Source of the DNA: Candidatus Latescibacterota bacterium
Lineage (GTDB): Bacteria; Krumholzibacteriota; Krumholzibacteriia; WVZY01
NCBI GenBank assembly: GCA_011772205.1
Contig: WVZY01000071.1
Location: 1-64,000 of the forward strand
Reading direction: 5' to 3'
Length of the DNA: 64,000 nt
Part shown: piece after piece, positions 18,641 through 27,626 of the stretch
How positions within the stretch are numbered: position 1 is the stretch's first letter
Layout: every line of letters begins with the position of its first letter
Program-made: the position numbers and the translations under genes
The notes under the pieces: generated by a model
What the model saw: only the letters and a program-made list of their open reading frames with translations
The model's database searches: none
Told to the model about the DNA's origin: nothing

Positions 18641-19537
18641 TCATACTGCTCGTTCGCCAGCCACCGCCACATTGAGAGGCGCTGCTTCTCCTTTCTTGCC
18701 CTGACCCATATATAAAGTACGGTGAGGGAAAGGAATCTCGATCCCCACTTGATCGAATTTTCTCTTCAACCGGCGGTTGAACTCGCGACCTATCCGCCAT
18801 TGCTTTATCGGCTTGGTCATGATGCGAGCTTTGATGATCACGGCCGAATCCGCAAACTCATCCAAACCGAGAATTTCAATAGGCTCGAGGATATCGTCTT
18901 TGTAATCTTCATCGCTGCGAAGCTCTTCATCCACCTCTTTAACGACGCTGATGACTTCGTCCACATCCTCACGATAGGCCACGCCTATATCGAAAACATA
19001 ACGCGAAAAATCTTTGGTCATATTCGTGACGATGTCAATCTGACTGTTACGGACGTAATGCACGTTTCCCGCGAGATCACGTAAAACGGTCATTCGAATA
19101 TTGACTTTCTCTACCAGCCCGCCTTTGCCAGCAACATGAACCACATCGCCGACTCGAACTTGATCCTCGATAAGAATGAAGAATCCGCTGATAACATCTT
19201 GCACGAGCCGCTGAGCACCGAAGCCAACGGCTAAACCGATAACTCCCGCAGCGGCCAAGATTGGGCCAATTTCGATCCCGAGCTGTCCCAAAATCATTAT
19301 TCCTGCGGTGATCAGTATGCCGATGCTAAGCACATAGCGCACAAGAGAACTCAATGTCTCAGCCCTTTTTTCCCCTTCAACTCCGGGTTTTTTCTTCTGA
19401 ACTGTGGAAAAGAGCCGTTTTGCCACTACCTTTACAATTCTCAAAGCGACGAAGCCGAGAATAACGATGAGTAGAACCTTCAAACCACTGCTAGTAAGCC
19501 ATTGAAGAACCTGCTGGTAAAGAGCTTCGAAATTCAT
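18641..19537 (-). CDS. MscS-family mechanosensitive ion channel, second copy
   Basis: A 298-residue MscS homologue of a different subgroup from its convergent neighbour. It has an N-terminal helix, then membrane segments at about 20-38, 65-87 and 92-115, and the pore helix A-A-A-G-V-I-G-L-A-V-G-F-G-A-Q-R-L-V, closer to YbdG/YggB-type channels. The beta domain has V-R-N-S-Q-I instead of I-P-N-S. The start follows AAAGGAG. It is 38 bases downstream of corA on the same strand, so the two may be co-transcribed as an ion/osmotic unit. Confidence 0.93.
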   Translation of the reverse strand: MNFEALYQQVLQWLTSSGLKVLLIVILGFVALRIVKVVAKRLFSTVQKKKPGVEGEKRAETLSSLVRYVLSIGILITAGIMILGQLGIEIGPILAAAGVIGLAVGFGAQRLVQDVISGFFILIEDQVRVGDVVHVAGKGGLVEKVNIRMTVLRDLAGNVHYVRNSQIDIVTNMTKDFSRYVFDIGVAYREDVDEVISVVKEVDEELRSDEDYKDDILEPIEILGLDEFADSAVIIKARIMTKPIKQWRIGREFNRRLKRKFDQVGIEIPFPHRTLYMGQGKKGEAAPLNVAVAGERAV

Positions 19538-19575
19538 CGCTTACTCCTTTGCATAAGTGAAACCTCAACTTCGGA

Positions 19576-20640
19576 TTATATCCACCGCTTTCTCCGAAAG
19601 TAAGTCAACATGCCAAAAAATACTCCGGCAATGATCGCCCATACGATGGGATAGCTCCATCTCCACTTGAGTTCCGGCATGAATTCGAAGTTCATTCCAT
19701 AAATGCCGGCGACAAAAGTAATAGGAATGAAGATCGTAGCAATTATGGTCAGCACCTTCATGACCTCATTCATTTTATTGCTGATGCTTGAAAGATACAG
19801 ATCTTGCATTCCGGATGTCACGTCCCTGAAGGATTCGACAGCATCGATAACTTGTATCGTGTGGTCGTACACATCTCGCAAGAACACTCCCATACCTTTT
19901 CGGATCAGCTTGGTTTCACCGCGCTCCAGAGAGCTTATCACTTCGCGAAGGGGCCAGATGGATTTTCGCAGGAAGATCATTTCCCTTTTCACCTGATGAA
20001 TTTGCTCAAGCTGCGAAGGCGCTGGATTATCCACAAGACCTTCTTCGAGAGACTCGACCTGTTCCCCAAATTTTTCGAGAATCACGAAGTAATTGTCCAC
20101 TATGGCATCTATAAGCGCGTAAGCAAGATAATCGGCACCCATTTTCCGGATGCGCACTTTCGCCTTCCGAATCCGCTCCCGAACTGGCTCGAAAAGGTCG
20201 CCCGGTCTCTCTTGAAACGAAAGAACGTAGTTGAAGCCCAGTACTATACTGACTTGCTCTGCTGTCACGAGATTCTTATCCACGTCGTGATGGAGCATCT
20301 TCAGAACAATGTAGATATACTTCTGGTGATCCTCCATTTTTGGTCTTTGATGGGTATTTACGATATCCTCTAGAATAAGCGGATGGAGACCGAAGTGGTC
20401 ACCGAGCTCTTCTAGAACTTTCGTTTCATGCAATCCATTGACGTTGATCCACGATACATGCTTAGTATCCTTGTATGGAAAGCACTCTTCAGCTGAAGCG
20501 AGTTCTTTTTCCTCAAAATGGATTTCATCGTAATTGATAACCGAGATGGTGACCTTTTCCACTTTTTTCTCGCCGGCATATTCCACTGTGCCCGGTGGAA
20601 GTGCCAGCTTCTTCTGAACTCTCCGAAAAAATCTCGTCAT
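19576..20640 (-). CDS. corA: CorA-type magnesium/cobalt transporter
   Basis: A 354-residue CorA family channel: a large cytoplasmic alpha/beta funnel (about 1-290) with the long stalk helix, then two C-terminal membrane helices. The family signature Y-G-M-N-F lies at the end of the first helix (about residue 320), forming the ion selectivity filter. The short basic tail R-R-K-R-W-I is also typical. CorA takes up Mg2+ down the membrane potential. The start follows AAGGAGG. The next gene on the strand is an MscS channel. Confidence 0.95.
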   Translation of the reverse strand: MTRFFRRVQKKLALPPGTVEYAGEKKVEKVTISVINYDEIHFEEKELASAEECFPYKDTKHVSWINVNGLHETKVLEELGDHFGLHPLILEDIVNTHQRPKMEDHQKYIYIVLKMLHHDVDKNLVTAEQVSIVLGFNYVLSFQERPGDLFEPVRERIRKAKVRIRKMGADYLAYALIDAIVDNYFVILEKFGEQVESLEEGLVDNPAPSQLEQIHQVKREMIFLRKSIWPLREVISSLERGETKLIRKGMGVFLRDVYDHTIQVIDAVESFRDVTSGMQDLYLSSISNKMNEVMKVLTIIATIFIPITFVAGIYGMNFEFMPELKWRWSYPIVWAIIAGVFFGMLTYFRRKRWI

Positions 20641-20803
20641 CAGAACCGACCTCCTTGCAATGGGAGCTCCAAAGTCACATAATGATCATTATTGCATAGT
20701 GATTGAGAGGAGACGAAATGCTGCCCACTTAAAAGCCATATCCAATGCTCAAAAAGTCAGCGTTGGAGTTAAGTATATTCCTTTCGATGGTGCGAGGCAA
20801 TCA

Positions 20804-22288
20804 ATGTTCGGCATTTTGAAGCCAAAAGAAACAGTAAGTGAAGCTGAAGTTGGACATGGCCTGCAAATGCTCCTGCACGATGGAGTGTGCTCGCAGATCA
20901 TGGGCGTCGTCACAGGCGGGGCTTTCCTCGTAGCGTTTGCCTTGCTCCTGGGAGCTTCGAACGTGGTCATAGGCTTGCTTGCGGCCATTGGTCCCCTCAC
21001 CCAAATTTTACAGATCCCCGCCATTCTGCTCGTCGATAGAATCGCCCTTCGCAAAGCGCTTGTCGTCATCAGCTCCTTTTTCAGCCGAGTGGCTTGGCTC
21101 GCGGTTGCAGCTCTCCCGTGGATTGTGGGCGAAACCCTGCGGCTACCCATTTTGGTGATTTGTCTGTTCTTTTACTTCAGCCTCGGAACGATATCGAGCT
21201 GCGCCTTCAATTCCTGGATGAGGGACTTCGTACCTCAAGACATTATGGGAAGCTACTTCGGAAAACGTATGGCTGTATCGATCGCCGTTGGAGCCGTACT
21301 CACTTTGCTGGCCGGAGTCGGGATCGAGGCCGGCAAGACTATTTTCCCTGCACAGTACCCGCTGTACAGCATTTTGTTTCTCATCGGTGCTGCTTCGGGC
21401 CTCACCGGCGTGGCATTCCTGGCCCGCATACCCGAGCCTAGAATGCCACCACAGACATCAAAAGGGATCATCACCGTCCTCGGAGAGCCGTTTCGAAACA
21501 AGAACTTCCGAGCATTGCTCATATTCCTCGGGACCTGGAACTTTGCCATTAACCTGGCCGCACCTTTTTTCGTGGTCTATATGATCAAGAGGCTCGAAAT
21601 GAGTATGGCACTGGTACTCGCCCTGTCCGTACTCAGCCAAATGGCCAACGTCATGTTTCTGCGCCTGTGGGGCCGCCTGGGAGATCGTTACAGCAATAAA
21701 TCCGTTCTAGCAGTATCCGGACCGCTCTTTATCGTGAGCATCATCATGTGGCCATTCCTTACTCTCCCGGAAAAACATGTTCTCACTCTGCCGCTCCTCG
21801 TGATCATTCACATCCTGGCCGGAATGTCCACTGCCGGAGTCACGCTGTGCACGGGAAACATCGCTTTGAAAACAGCGCCAAAAGGCAAGGCGACATCCTA
21901 CCTCGCTTCTAACGCGCTCGTGAATGGAATCGCCGCGACATTGGCGCCCATTATTGCCGGTGTGGCAGCCGATCGGTTTTCCGGGGAGCAATTGACACTT
22001 GCTTTTCGGTGGATAGTGACGGAGACAGGAGTGACGCGCTTCGAAGTGCCCGCATTGGCGCTCAGTGGCCTAGATTTCCTGTTCGTGATAGCTTTTCTCC
22101 TGGGCCTCTATGCGATATACCGCCTTCCGTCCGTGAGAGAAGAAGGAGAGGTAGAAGAGAAGATCGTGGTTACGGAGCTTTACAGCGAAGTCCGCAAAGC
22201 TTTCCGGCATGTTTCGAACGTAGCAGGACTGCGCCACCTGACCTATTTCCCCTATGAAAAGATCAAGGAAATGATCCAAAAGCGGTAA
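20804..22288 (+). CDS. Major facilitator superfamily transporter
   Basis: A 12-helix MFS protein of about 494 residues. The first helices contain G-V-C-S-Q-I-M-G-V-V-T-G-G-A-F-L-V-A-F, and the 6/7 loop is at about residue 215. Residues R-L-W-G-R-L-G-D-R-Y between later helices match the MFS loop motif G-x-L-x-D-R. The frame opens at 20660, but I place the start at ATG 20804, since residues before it look like translated leader. It reads divergently from corA. The substrate is unknown; the basic and acidic C-terminal tail of about 60 residues is unusual. Confidence 0.85.
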   Translation: MFGILKPKETVSEAEVGHGLQMLLHDGVCSQIMGVVTGGAFLVAFALLLGASNVVIGLLAAIGPLTQILQIPAILLVDRIALRKALVVISSFFSRVAWLAVAALPWIVGETLRLPILVICLFFYFSLGTISSCAFNSWMRDFVPQDIMGSYFGKRMAVSIAVGAVLTLLAGVGIEAGKTIFPAQYPLYSILFLIGAASGLTGVAFLARIPEPRMPPQTSKGIITVLGEPFRNKNFRALLIFLGTWNFAINLAAPFFVVYMIKRLEMSMALVLALSVLSQMANVMFLRLWGRLGDRYSNKSVLAVSGPLFIVSIIMWPFLTLPEKHVLTLPLLVIIHILAGMSTAGVTLCTGNIALKTAPKGKATSYLASNALVNGIAATLAPIIAGVAADRFSGEQLTLAFRWIVTETGVTRFEVPALALSGLDFLFVIAFLLGLYAIYRLPSVREEGEVEEKIVVTELYSEVRKAFRHVSNVAGLRHLTYFPYEKIKEMIQKR

Positions 22289-22431
22289 TGCCCCGCTGCA
22301 TCACGGCTCCGCGAAAATGCCGTTACGCAAACCACAGCTAAAAACCTCAGGCAAGTTGTGACTTCCTGGCCAACATGCCATCCAGGCGAGCTCGGGTTGT
22401 TTTGAGCGCCGTCTTCCCGCGAGAGCGAGAT

Positions 22432-23079
22432 TTAGCTGGCGGCGGTTTGAAGAATTCGAACCGTTGGGGCTGATTGCACCAACCGTTCAAGGGTGTCTCG
22501 TGCCAAAGCCGGCCCCAACGCTTCCGAGGGCATGTAGGCAACCAGCAATGCGCGCTGCGTCCCCGGTGTCACTTTCACTCTTTCGTTTCCGGTGATCGGG
22601 CAATCGAGAGGACCGGCCGCATCGCAAAGGAGCGGTTTCCCCTCCAGGCGAAAGGGTCCCCGAAGCGATTCGTAGCTCTCACCAGGCCTGCCCGCTCGAA
22701 ATACAAACGGGGGCTCGAACGTGCCCTCCGACATCACGCAACATGGAACGGCCAATTCCACCGACAGACAGTTGTTGATGTCGACAATGGGATGTATGAC
22801 TGGGAGTTCCTCTCCCTTCAGAATCCTGCGCAGCAATGCTTCGGAAGCAGGCCGGTAACGCGTCGGATCACAACCCGATGCACGAAACAGCCGTCGCAGG
22901 GCCGCCACCGTCGGATGGGTAGATAAGCTTTGAAGATCGAAGCGCTCCCGAGCGCTTCGAGAAACCTGCCGGAGCAATACCGCCAAAGGCTCATCGTCTC
23001 CGGCCGACAGCTCCAGCTCGGCCCAGAACAGCGTCCAGCCCTCGAGTTCTTTTTGGACATCAAATGGAGGTGACTGCAT
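22432..23079 (-). CDS. B3/B4 tRNA-binding domain protein (PheT-like editing domain)
   Basis: A 215-residue stand-alone B3/B4 domain, the module that phenylalanyl-tRNA synthetase beta uses to hydrolyse mischarged Tyr-tRNA. Visible family features are S-R-Y-like R-Y-R-P-A-S-E-A-L-L-R-R (about 84-95), V-D-I-N-N-C-L-S-V-E (about 110) and the D-A-A-G-P-L-D-C-P-I-T turn. Free-standing members (COG3382) probably edit or bind tRNA. The ATG at 23079 is preferred to the longer frame reaching 23211, whose extra N-terminus is not domain-like. It is transcribed alone. Confidence 0.82.
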   Translation of the reverse strand: MQSPPFDVQKELEGWTLFWAELELSAGDDEPLAVLLRQVSRSARERFDLQSLSTHPTVAALRRLFRASGCDPTRYRPASEALLRRILKGEELPVIHPIVDINNCLSVELAVPCCVMSEGTFEPPFVFRAGRPGESYESLRGPFRLEGKPLLCDAAGPLDCPITGNERVKVTPGTQRALLVAYMPSEALGPALARDTLERLVQSAPTVRILQTAAS

Positions 23080-23524
23080 CGAGAGAATTATAGCCGCATG
23101 AGCACAAATAGGCCAGATCGCTATACCCACAGAGGATTCAGGCGAGCTGAAACCTCCTGCAGCATGCCGTTGTCGCAACAGACCAGAACCGGCTTTGTCT
23201 CGATTGCACAATGAGATCCTACCGTTTCATTCTTCTTTGATTCAGCTCCTGCTTCAACGCTTCGATCTCACACAACAAAATCCATTGCAATATAATAAAT
23301 TATGATGTCGTATCGAAGTTTTCCGATGACTCCTCAGGTTGATGGCTTTTGAGCAGCTCCCTGGGAGATAAACAGATCCTGAAAAGCATAAAGCATCAAG
23401 ACGGTGTAAGCTTATGGACTTTGTGTTTTCAATCACCTATTTTAGGCGTATTCCTGCGGCACGGCGGCTGCGCGTTCCGCCGGGCAGCTCTCACTGACTT
23501 ACAGGTTGAACACACGACCATCGA
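23080..23524. other. Non-coding stretch of about 445 bases
   Basis: It lies between the divergent B3/B4 gene and the truncated oxidoreductase. An AT-rich patch (about 23280-23305, ATAATAAATTATGATG) may hold a promoter. No gene or structured RNA was recognised. Confidence 0.4.
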
Positions 23525-23839
23525 ATGGCTATGAATCCGAATCCGTATCCGCGTCCACTGTATTCTGCGGCAATTATTGGCGCCGGGATATCAGGGCTCA
23601 CTGCGGGAAGACATCTTTCCAGTAGCAACTTTAGGGTCAGAATTTTCGAAAAAGCCAGGGGGCCCGGGGGCCGCATGTCCACACGGCGGGAGGGCACCTA
23701 TCAATTTGACCATGGTGCCCAGTTCCTCACCGCGCGCGACGATCGATTTCGGCGAGTACTAAAGCAATGGAGGAATCGAGGCATCATTGATGAATGGGAT
23801 GCGCCCATCGTAATTCTGAAAAATGAGGACATCAGCTGA
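23525..23839 (+). pseudogene. Truncated FAD-dependent oxidoreductase (renalase/amine-oxidase-like)
   Basis: Only the FAD-binding N-terminus is left. The dinucleotide fold I-I-G-A-G-I-S-G-L-T-A-G sits at about residue 17, followed by F-E-K-A-R-G-P-G-G-R-M-S-T-R-R and the F-D-H-G-A-Q-F motif of renalase-like NAD(P)/FAD proteins. Full-length relatives are about 330 residues; this stops at 104, just after W-D-A-P-I-V. No frame in the 110 bases before the next gene continues the family, so the 3' two-thirds were lost by deletion rather than by a single frameshift. It is unlikely to be functional. Confidence 0.75.
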
Positions 23840-23948
23840 AGTGCCGATGATGATGACTATTCGGTACTCGGCGTTTGAAGTTTTCGAATTCTTTGCTTTT
23901 GATCTATCAACCCTCGCAAAGCCGGTAAGCGACCAAGGAGGAACATAT

Positions 23949-24746
23949 ATGCTGGTATCGCAGCATTCATTCGATCCCATCGCTCGTCCCTGCATAATAA
24001 TAATTAGTGCGATGCTGGTGCTACTGATGCAATCAAGCGTCTCTCACGCAGCTGCATCGCAACTCGGCGGACTCAGGATCGATGTCGAAGCAGGACCAAT
24101 TTGGCAGAGCAGGAATGATGTCGAAATTCCCAATGACGGCACAGCGACACGCTTCTCTCTAGCGGACCTGATTGGAAACGCGCCTTCACTATTTTATCGG
24201 ATCTCATTAGCATACGATTTAACTGAAAGACACGGCTTCCGGCTCCTGCTCGCACCGCTAACCATCTCCGGGAGTGGCAGCCCCCTTGATACTATTAACT
24301 TTGAAGGGCGGACCTTTGAGAAAGGCATTCCGGTAGATGCGGAATATCGCTTCAATTCTTATCGACTTACATATCGCTACCTCCTCCATAACGGAGAACG
24401 TTGGCGCTGGCACATCGGATTCACTGCAAAGATTCGCGATGCGAAAATCTCGCTATCGCAACTTGCAACATCGACAGCGAATAGCAATGTCGGTTTTGTT
24501 CCGCTCTTCCACTTCTCTATCGAATGGAAATCATCAAAAAGGTGGTGGGCAGTACTGGATGCCGATGCCCTGGCGGCGCCACAGGGCCGGGCAGAAGACG
24601 TAGCGTTCAGAATCGGTTACGATGTCACCGACAACATGTATTTGAGCGCCGGATACCGGATGCTGGAAGGCGGCGCAGATGTTGACGACGTGTACACATT
24701 CGCTTGGCTACACTATGCAGCCGCCGCGGTTGGCTATCGTTTTTAG
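23949..24746 (+). CDS. Predicted outer-membrane beta-barrel protein
   Basis: The start at 23949 has an ideal AAGGAGG and gives a signal peptide ending at S-H-A-A-A (about residue 37). The mature part alternates aromatic and polar residues in strand-length blocks (for example F-R-L-L-L-A-P-L, Y-R-L-T-Y-R-Y-L-L, W-W-A-V-L-D-A-D-A-L) and ends in V-G-Y-R-F, the terminal-Phe signal read by the BAM machinery. At about 265 residues it would make an 8- to 12-strand barrel like OmpW/OmpA-type or DUF3575-like porins. No specific family was recognised. It reads alone, downstream of the truncated oxidoreductase. Confidence 0.75.
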   Translation: MLVSQHSFDPIARPCIIIISAMLVLLMQSSVSHAAASQLGGLRIDVEAGPIWQSRNDVEIPNDGTATRFSLADLIGNAPSLFYRISLAYDLTERHGFRLLLAPLTISGSGSPLDTINFEGRTFEKGIPVDAEYRFNSYRLTYRYLLHNGERWRWHIGFTAKIRDAKISLSQLATSTANSNVGFVPLFHFSIEWKSSKRWWAVLDADALAAPQGRAEDVAFRIGYDVTDNMYLSAGYRMLEGGADVDDVYTFAWLHYAAAAVGYRF

Positions 24747-24919
24747 CAAACACCGTTGAGCTACCTATAAGTCCGAAATCCGCGCATGAATCGTCCTTAT
24801 TAAATCTGACCGTTCGGACAATTACCCCTGGCGCGCTGTTCTGCGACAAATCTGCGGGGATGGATCTGCCGGTGAAGAACTAGCTGGTTTAATTTTGTTT
24901 CGAGTCATTAGAGGCACAA

Positions 24920-25936
24920 TCAGTAGCTGAACTTCCCCAGGTCGACCTTTCCGCGGAAGGTCCAGTAGATGATCGTTGTATAAGCGAGGACGAACGGCAT
25001 GCCAATGAAAGCAATGTTCCTCATGATGCCGAGCGTCTTTTGTGAGGAGGAGGAGTTATAGATCGTCAAACTCCAGTCCGCGTTCAAACTGGAGTAAATG
25101 AGATTGGGGAAAAGAGCCATACCAAATAGAAAAACAAGAGCCGCAATCGTTGCCGCGGACGATACAAAAGCGTAGAACGGACGTTTATGATAAATGGCCC
25201 TCGGAATGTTTGCAATGGCGAGGATGTTGAGCAGAACAACCACCGATGCGAGCGGGTACTGCGTGAAGTTGCTGATAGCATGTGGAATGGTTGCCAGAGT
25301 GACAGCCGTGGTGATGATGTACGCCGTGAGGAACACGCTAAATGTCCGCCACATCCATGCGTGGATTCTCGCCTGAAAATCTCCTTCGGTCTTCAGGTAG
25401 AGATAAATGGAGCCGTGCATCAAGAACGTTGTCACCACCAGCACTCCTACGAGCAAGCCATACGGCTGCAGCAAATCGAGCAGATCCCCTTGAAATTCCA
25501 TGTCCGGCCCGATGGGAAGCCCCATCATCGAATCTCCGACGGCCACTCCGAACAAAAAGGTGGCCAGGCCGCTGGCTCCAAAGAATGCGACATCCCATGC
25601 TCGCCGCCAGGTCGTCGAATCGCGCTTGCTGCGGAACTCCATTGATACCGCCCTGAATATGAGGGCAAAGAGAAGCAGCATGAAGGGCAGATAAAACGCG
25701 GAGAATGCCGTAGCATACGTATGGGGAAACGCCGCAAATAACGCCCCGCCGAAAGTGACGAGCCATACCTCGTTACCATCCCATAACGGCCCAATGGAAT
25801 TCATGACGATGCGGCGCTCGAGATCGGTCCGCGCGCGAAGGTGCAGCATGCCAACGCCCAGGTCGAATCCGTCCAGGATGGCGTAGCCCGTTAGGAGAAC
25901 ACCGAGAAGCCCAAACCACAGCAAGTTGAGATCCAT
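24920..25936 (-). CDS. cydB: Cytochrome bd ubiquinol oxidase subunit II
   Basis: A 338-residue, eight-helix membrane protein of the CydB/AppC-partner family. The N-terminus W-F-G-L-L-G-V-L-L-T-G-Y-A-I-L-D-G-F-D-L-G-V-G and the loop G-P-L-W-D-G-N-E-V-W-L are diagnostic. It forms the structural partner of CydA in the quinol-oxidising terminal oxidase, which reduces O2 to water with high affinity and no proton pumping. It follows cydA by six bases in one operon. Confidence 0.97.
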   Translation of the reverse strand: MDLNLLWFGLLGVLLTGYAILDGFDLGVGMLHLRARTDLERRIVMNSIGPLWDGNEVWLVTFGGALFAAFPHTYATAFSAFYLPFMLLLFALIFRAVSMEFRSKRDSTTWRRAWDVAFFGASGLATFLFGVAVGDSMMGLPIGPDMEFQGDLLDLLQPYGLLVGVLVVTTFLMHGSIYLYLKTEGDFQARIHAWMWRTFSVFLTAYIITTAVTLATIPHAISNFTQYPLASVVVLLNILAIANIPRAIYHKRPFYAFVSSAATIAALVFLFGMALFPNLIYSSLNADWSLTIYNSSSSQKTLGIMRNIAFIGMPFVLAYTTIIYWTFRGKVDLGKFSY

Positions 25937-25942
25937 AAAAAT

Positions 25943-27397
25943 CTAGCTCCCCTTCCGTTCGGCAGGCTCGGCTGTTGCTCCCGTCATTGAAGTCTCACCC
26001 GGTGCCGCCCGCACAGCGGCAGCATCGATCCAGCTCCACTTCTCGCTGTCCGGTTCGACTTCCGACAGTTCGTCCCCCGGCCCCGCTTTGATTTTTCTGT
26101 TCAACACAGTAATCCATACGAGGAACAGAAAAATATAAATGACGGCAAAAAGCACGATCGAGGCAAGTACTTGCTCGGCTCGTACGACTTTGGACAGCGC
26201 GTCGCTCGTCCTGAGCAGCTTGTGCACGATCCAGGGTTGCCGCCCCACCTCGGCAGCCACCCAACCGCCTTGGTTGGCAAGAAATGGCCCCACGACGGAG
26301 AAAACGAACACCCACAGAAGCCAGCGTGTCGCAAACAATGTGCGGCGCCAATAGAAAAACCATGCAAGGAGGCACAAGAAGATGAAGTACATGCCCAGGG
26401 CAATCATTAGGTGATACGTATAGAACGGGACGGACACGGGTGGTCGATCCGCCTCCGAAAATGCATCCAAACCCGTAATGGGCTTCGAGGCATCCCCGGA
26501 GACCAACCAGCTCAACAGCCCTGGAATGGCCAGGCTGTATTTGACCGCTTCCTCCTCTTCATCGACGATCCCCCACAGTGTCATTGGACTTCCACCCGTT
26601 CCGGTGTGAAAGTGGCCTTCGAACGCGGCAAGTTTGGCCGGCTGAGTGTCCGAGACGGTAACGGCCTGGAAATGACCCGATACCAAGGCGGCGAATGAGA
26701 AGATCGTGGCAACGATCAAACCCAGGACAAACGTCTTTCGGGCAAGATCCAAATGGCGCTTTTTGAGCACGTAGAAGGCGGAAACGCTCATCACGAAAAA
26801 GCCCCCGAGGATATAGGCCCCGATGAGAACGTGGAGCAAGCGGTGCACGGTCGACGGATTGAACACCATCGTCCAGAAATCCGTGATTTCCGCACGGGCA
26901 CGAATCCCTTCGCCGACAATATGGAAACCGGCCGGAGTCTGCTGCCAGGAGTTCGCTACGACAATCCATATTGCCGAAAAAACGGCGCCAAGGGCGACCA
27001 TCAACGTCGAGAACCAATGCATGCGGTCCGAGACGCGATCCCACCCAAACACGAGTACCGCTAGAAATCCAGATTCCAGGAAGAATGCAAAGATGCCTTC
27101 CGCTGCCAAGGCCGATCCGAAGACATCGCCCACATAGCGGGAGTATGTCGCCCAGTTGGTGCCGAATTGAAACTCCATGACGATCCCCGATGCAACGCCC
27201 ATGGCGAAGCTCACGGCAAATATCTTCGTCCAGAACTTGGCCATGGCACGGTAGCGGGGATCCTTTGTCACCATGTAAGTGGACTCCATGATGACAAGGA
27301 GCGCTCCCAACCCAATGGTTAGAGGGGGGAATATGTAATGAAACATTATCGTGAGCGAGAACTGAAGGCGGGATAGAAGAAGCGTATGGACCTCCAC
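25943..27397 (-). CDS. cydA: Cytochrome bd ubiquinol oxidase subunit I
   Basis: A 484-residue haem-carrying subunit. The N-terminal L-S-R-L-Q-F-S-L-T-I-M-F-H-Y-I-F-P-P has the high-spin haem b595/d-side His, and G-R-Q-P-W-I-V is the conserved quinol-site sequence. The region between helices 6 and 7 is short, so this is the short Q-loop type (like cyanide-insensitive oxidase CioA) rather than the E. coli long form. The start is a GTG at 27397 behind GAGAAGGA. No cydX-like small subunit or cydCD was found nearby. It supports growth at low oxygen. Confidence 0.96.
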   Translation of the reverse strand: MEVHTLLLSRLQFSLTIMFHYIFPPLTIGLGALLVIMESTYMVTKDPRYRAMAKFWTKIFAVSFAMGVASGIVMEFQFGTNWATYSRYVGDVFGSALAAEGIFAFFLESGFLAVLVFGWDRVSDRMHWFSTLMVALGAVFSAIWIVVANSWQQTPAGFHIVGEGIRARAEITDFWTMVFNPSTVHRLLHVLIGAYILGGFFVMSVSAFYVLKKRHLDLARKTFVLGLIVATIFSFAALVSGHFQAVTVSDTQPAKLAAFEGHFHTGTGGSPMTLWGIVDEEEEAVKYSLAIPGLLSWLVSGDASKPITGLDAFSEADRPPVSVPFYTYHLMIALGMYFIFLCLLAWFFYWRRTLFATRWLLWVFVFSVVGPFLANQGGWVAAEVGRQPWIVHKLLRTSDALSKVVRAEQVLASIVLFAVIYIFLFLVWITVLNRKIKAGPGDELSEVEPDSEKWSWIDAAAVRAAPGETSMTGATAEPAERKGS

Positions 27398-27626
27398 GAT
27401 ATCCTTCTCCTCATGTCGTGCCCGGATGCCGTTTCAATATCGAACTTATATATAATTGAGAAGCGGCCGGCCTGTAAAGGTCAAATGATTGTATGATCCC
27501 ACTTTGGCGACTATCGGATATCTTTCCTTTTTCAACGGTTCAAGTGGTGCTATTATTACTCCATCCAGAACAAATTACTAGCCGCTACCATTATTTGGTT
27601 TTTACCACAAAGGCATTGGAGACAAC

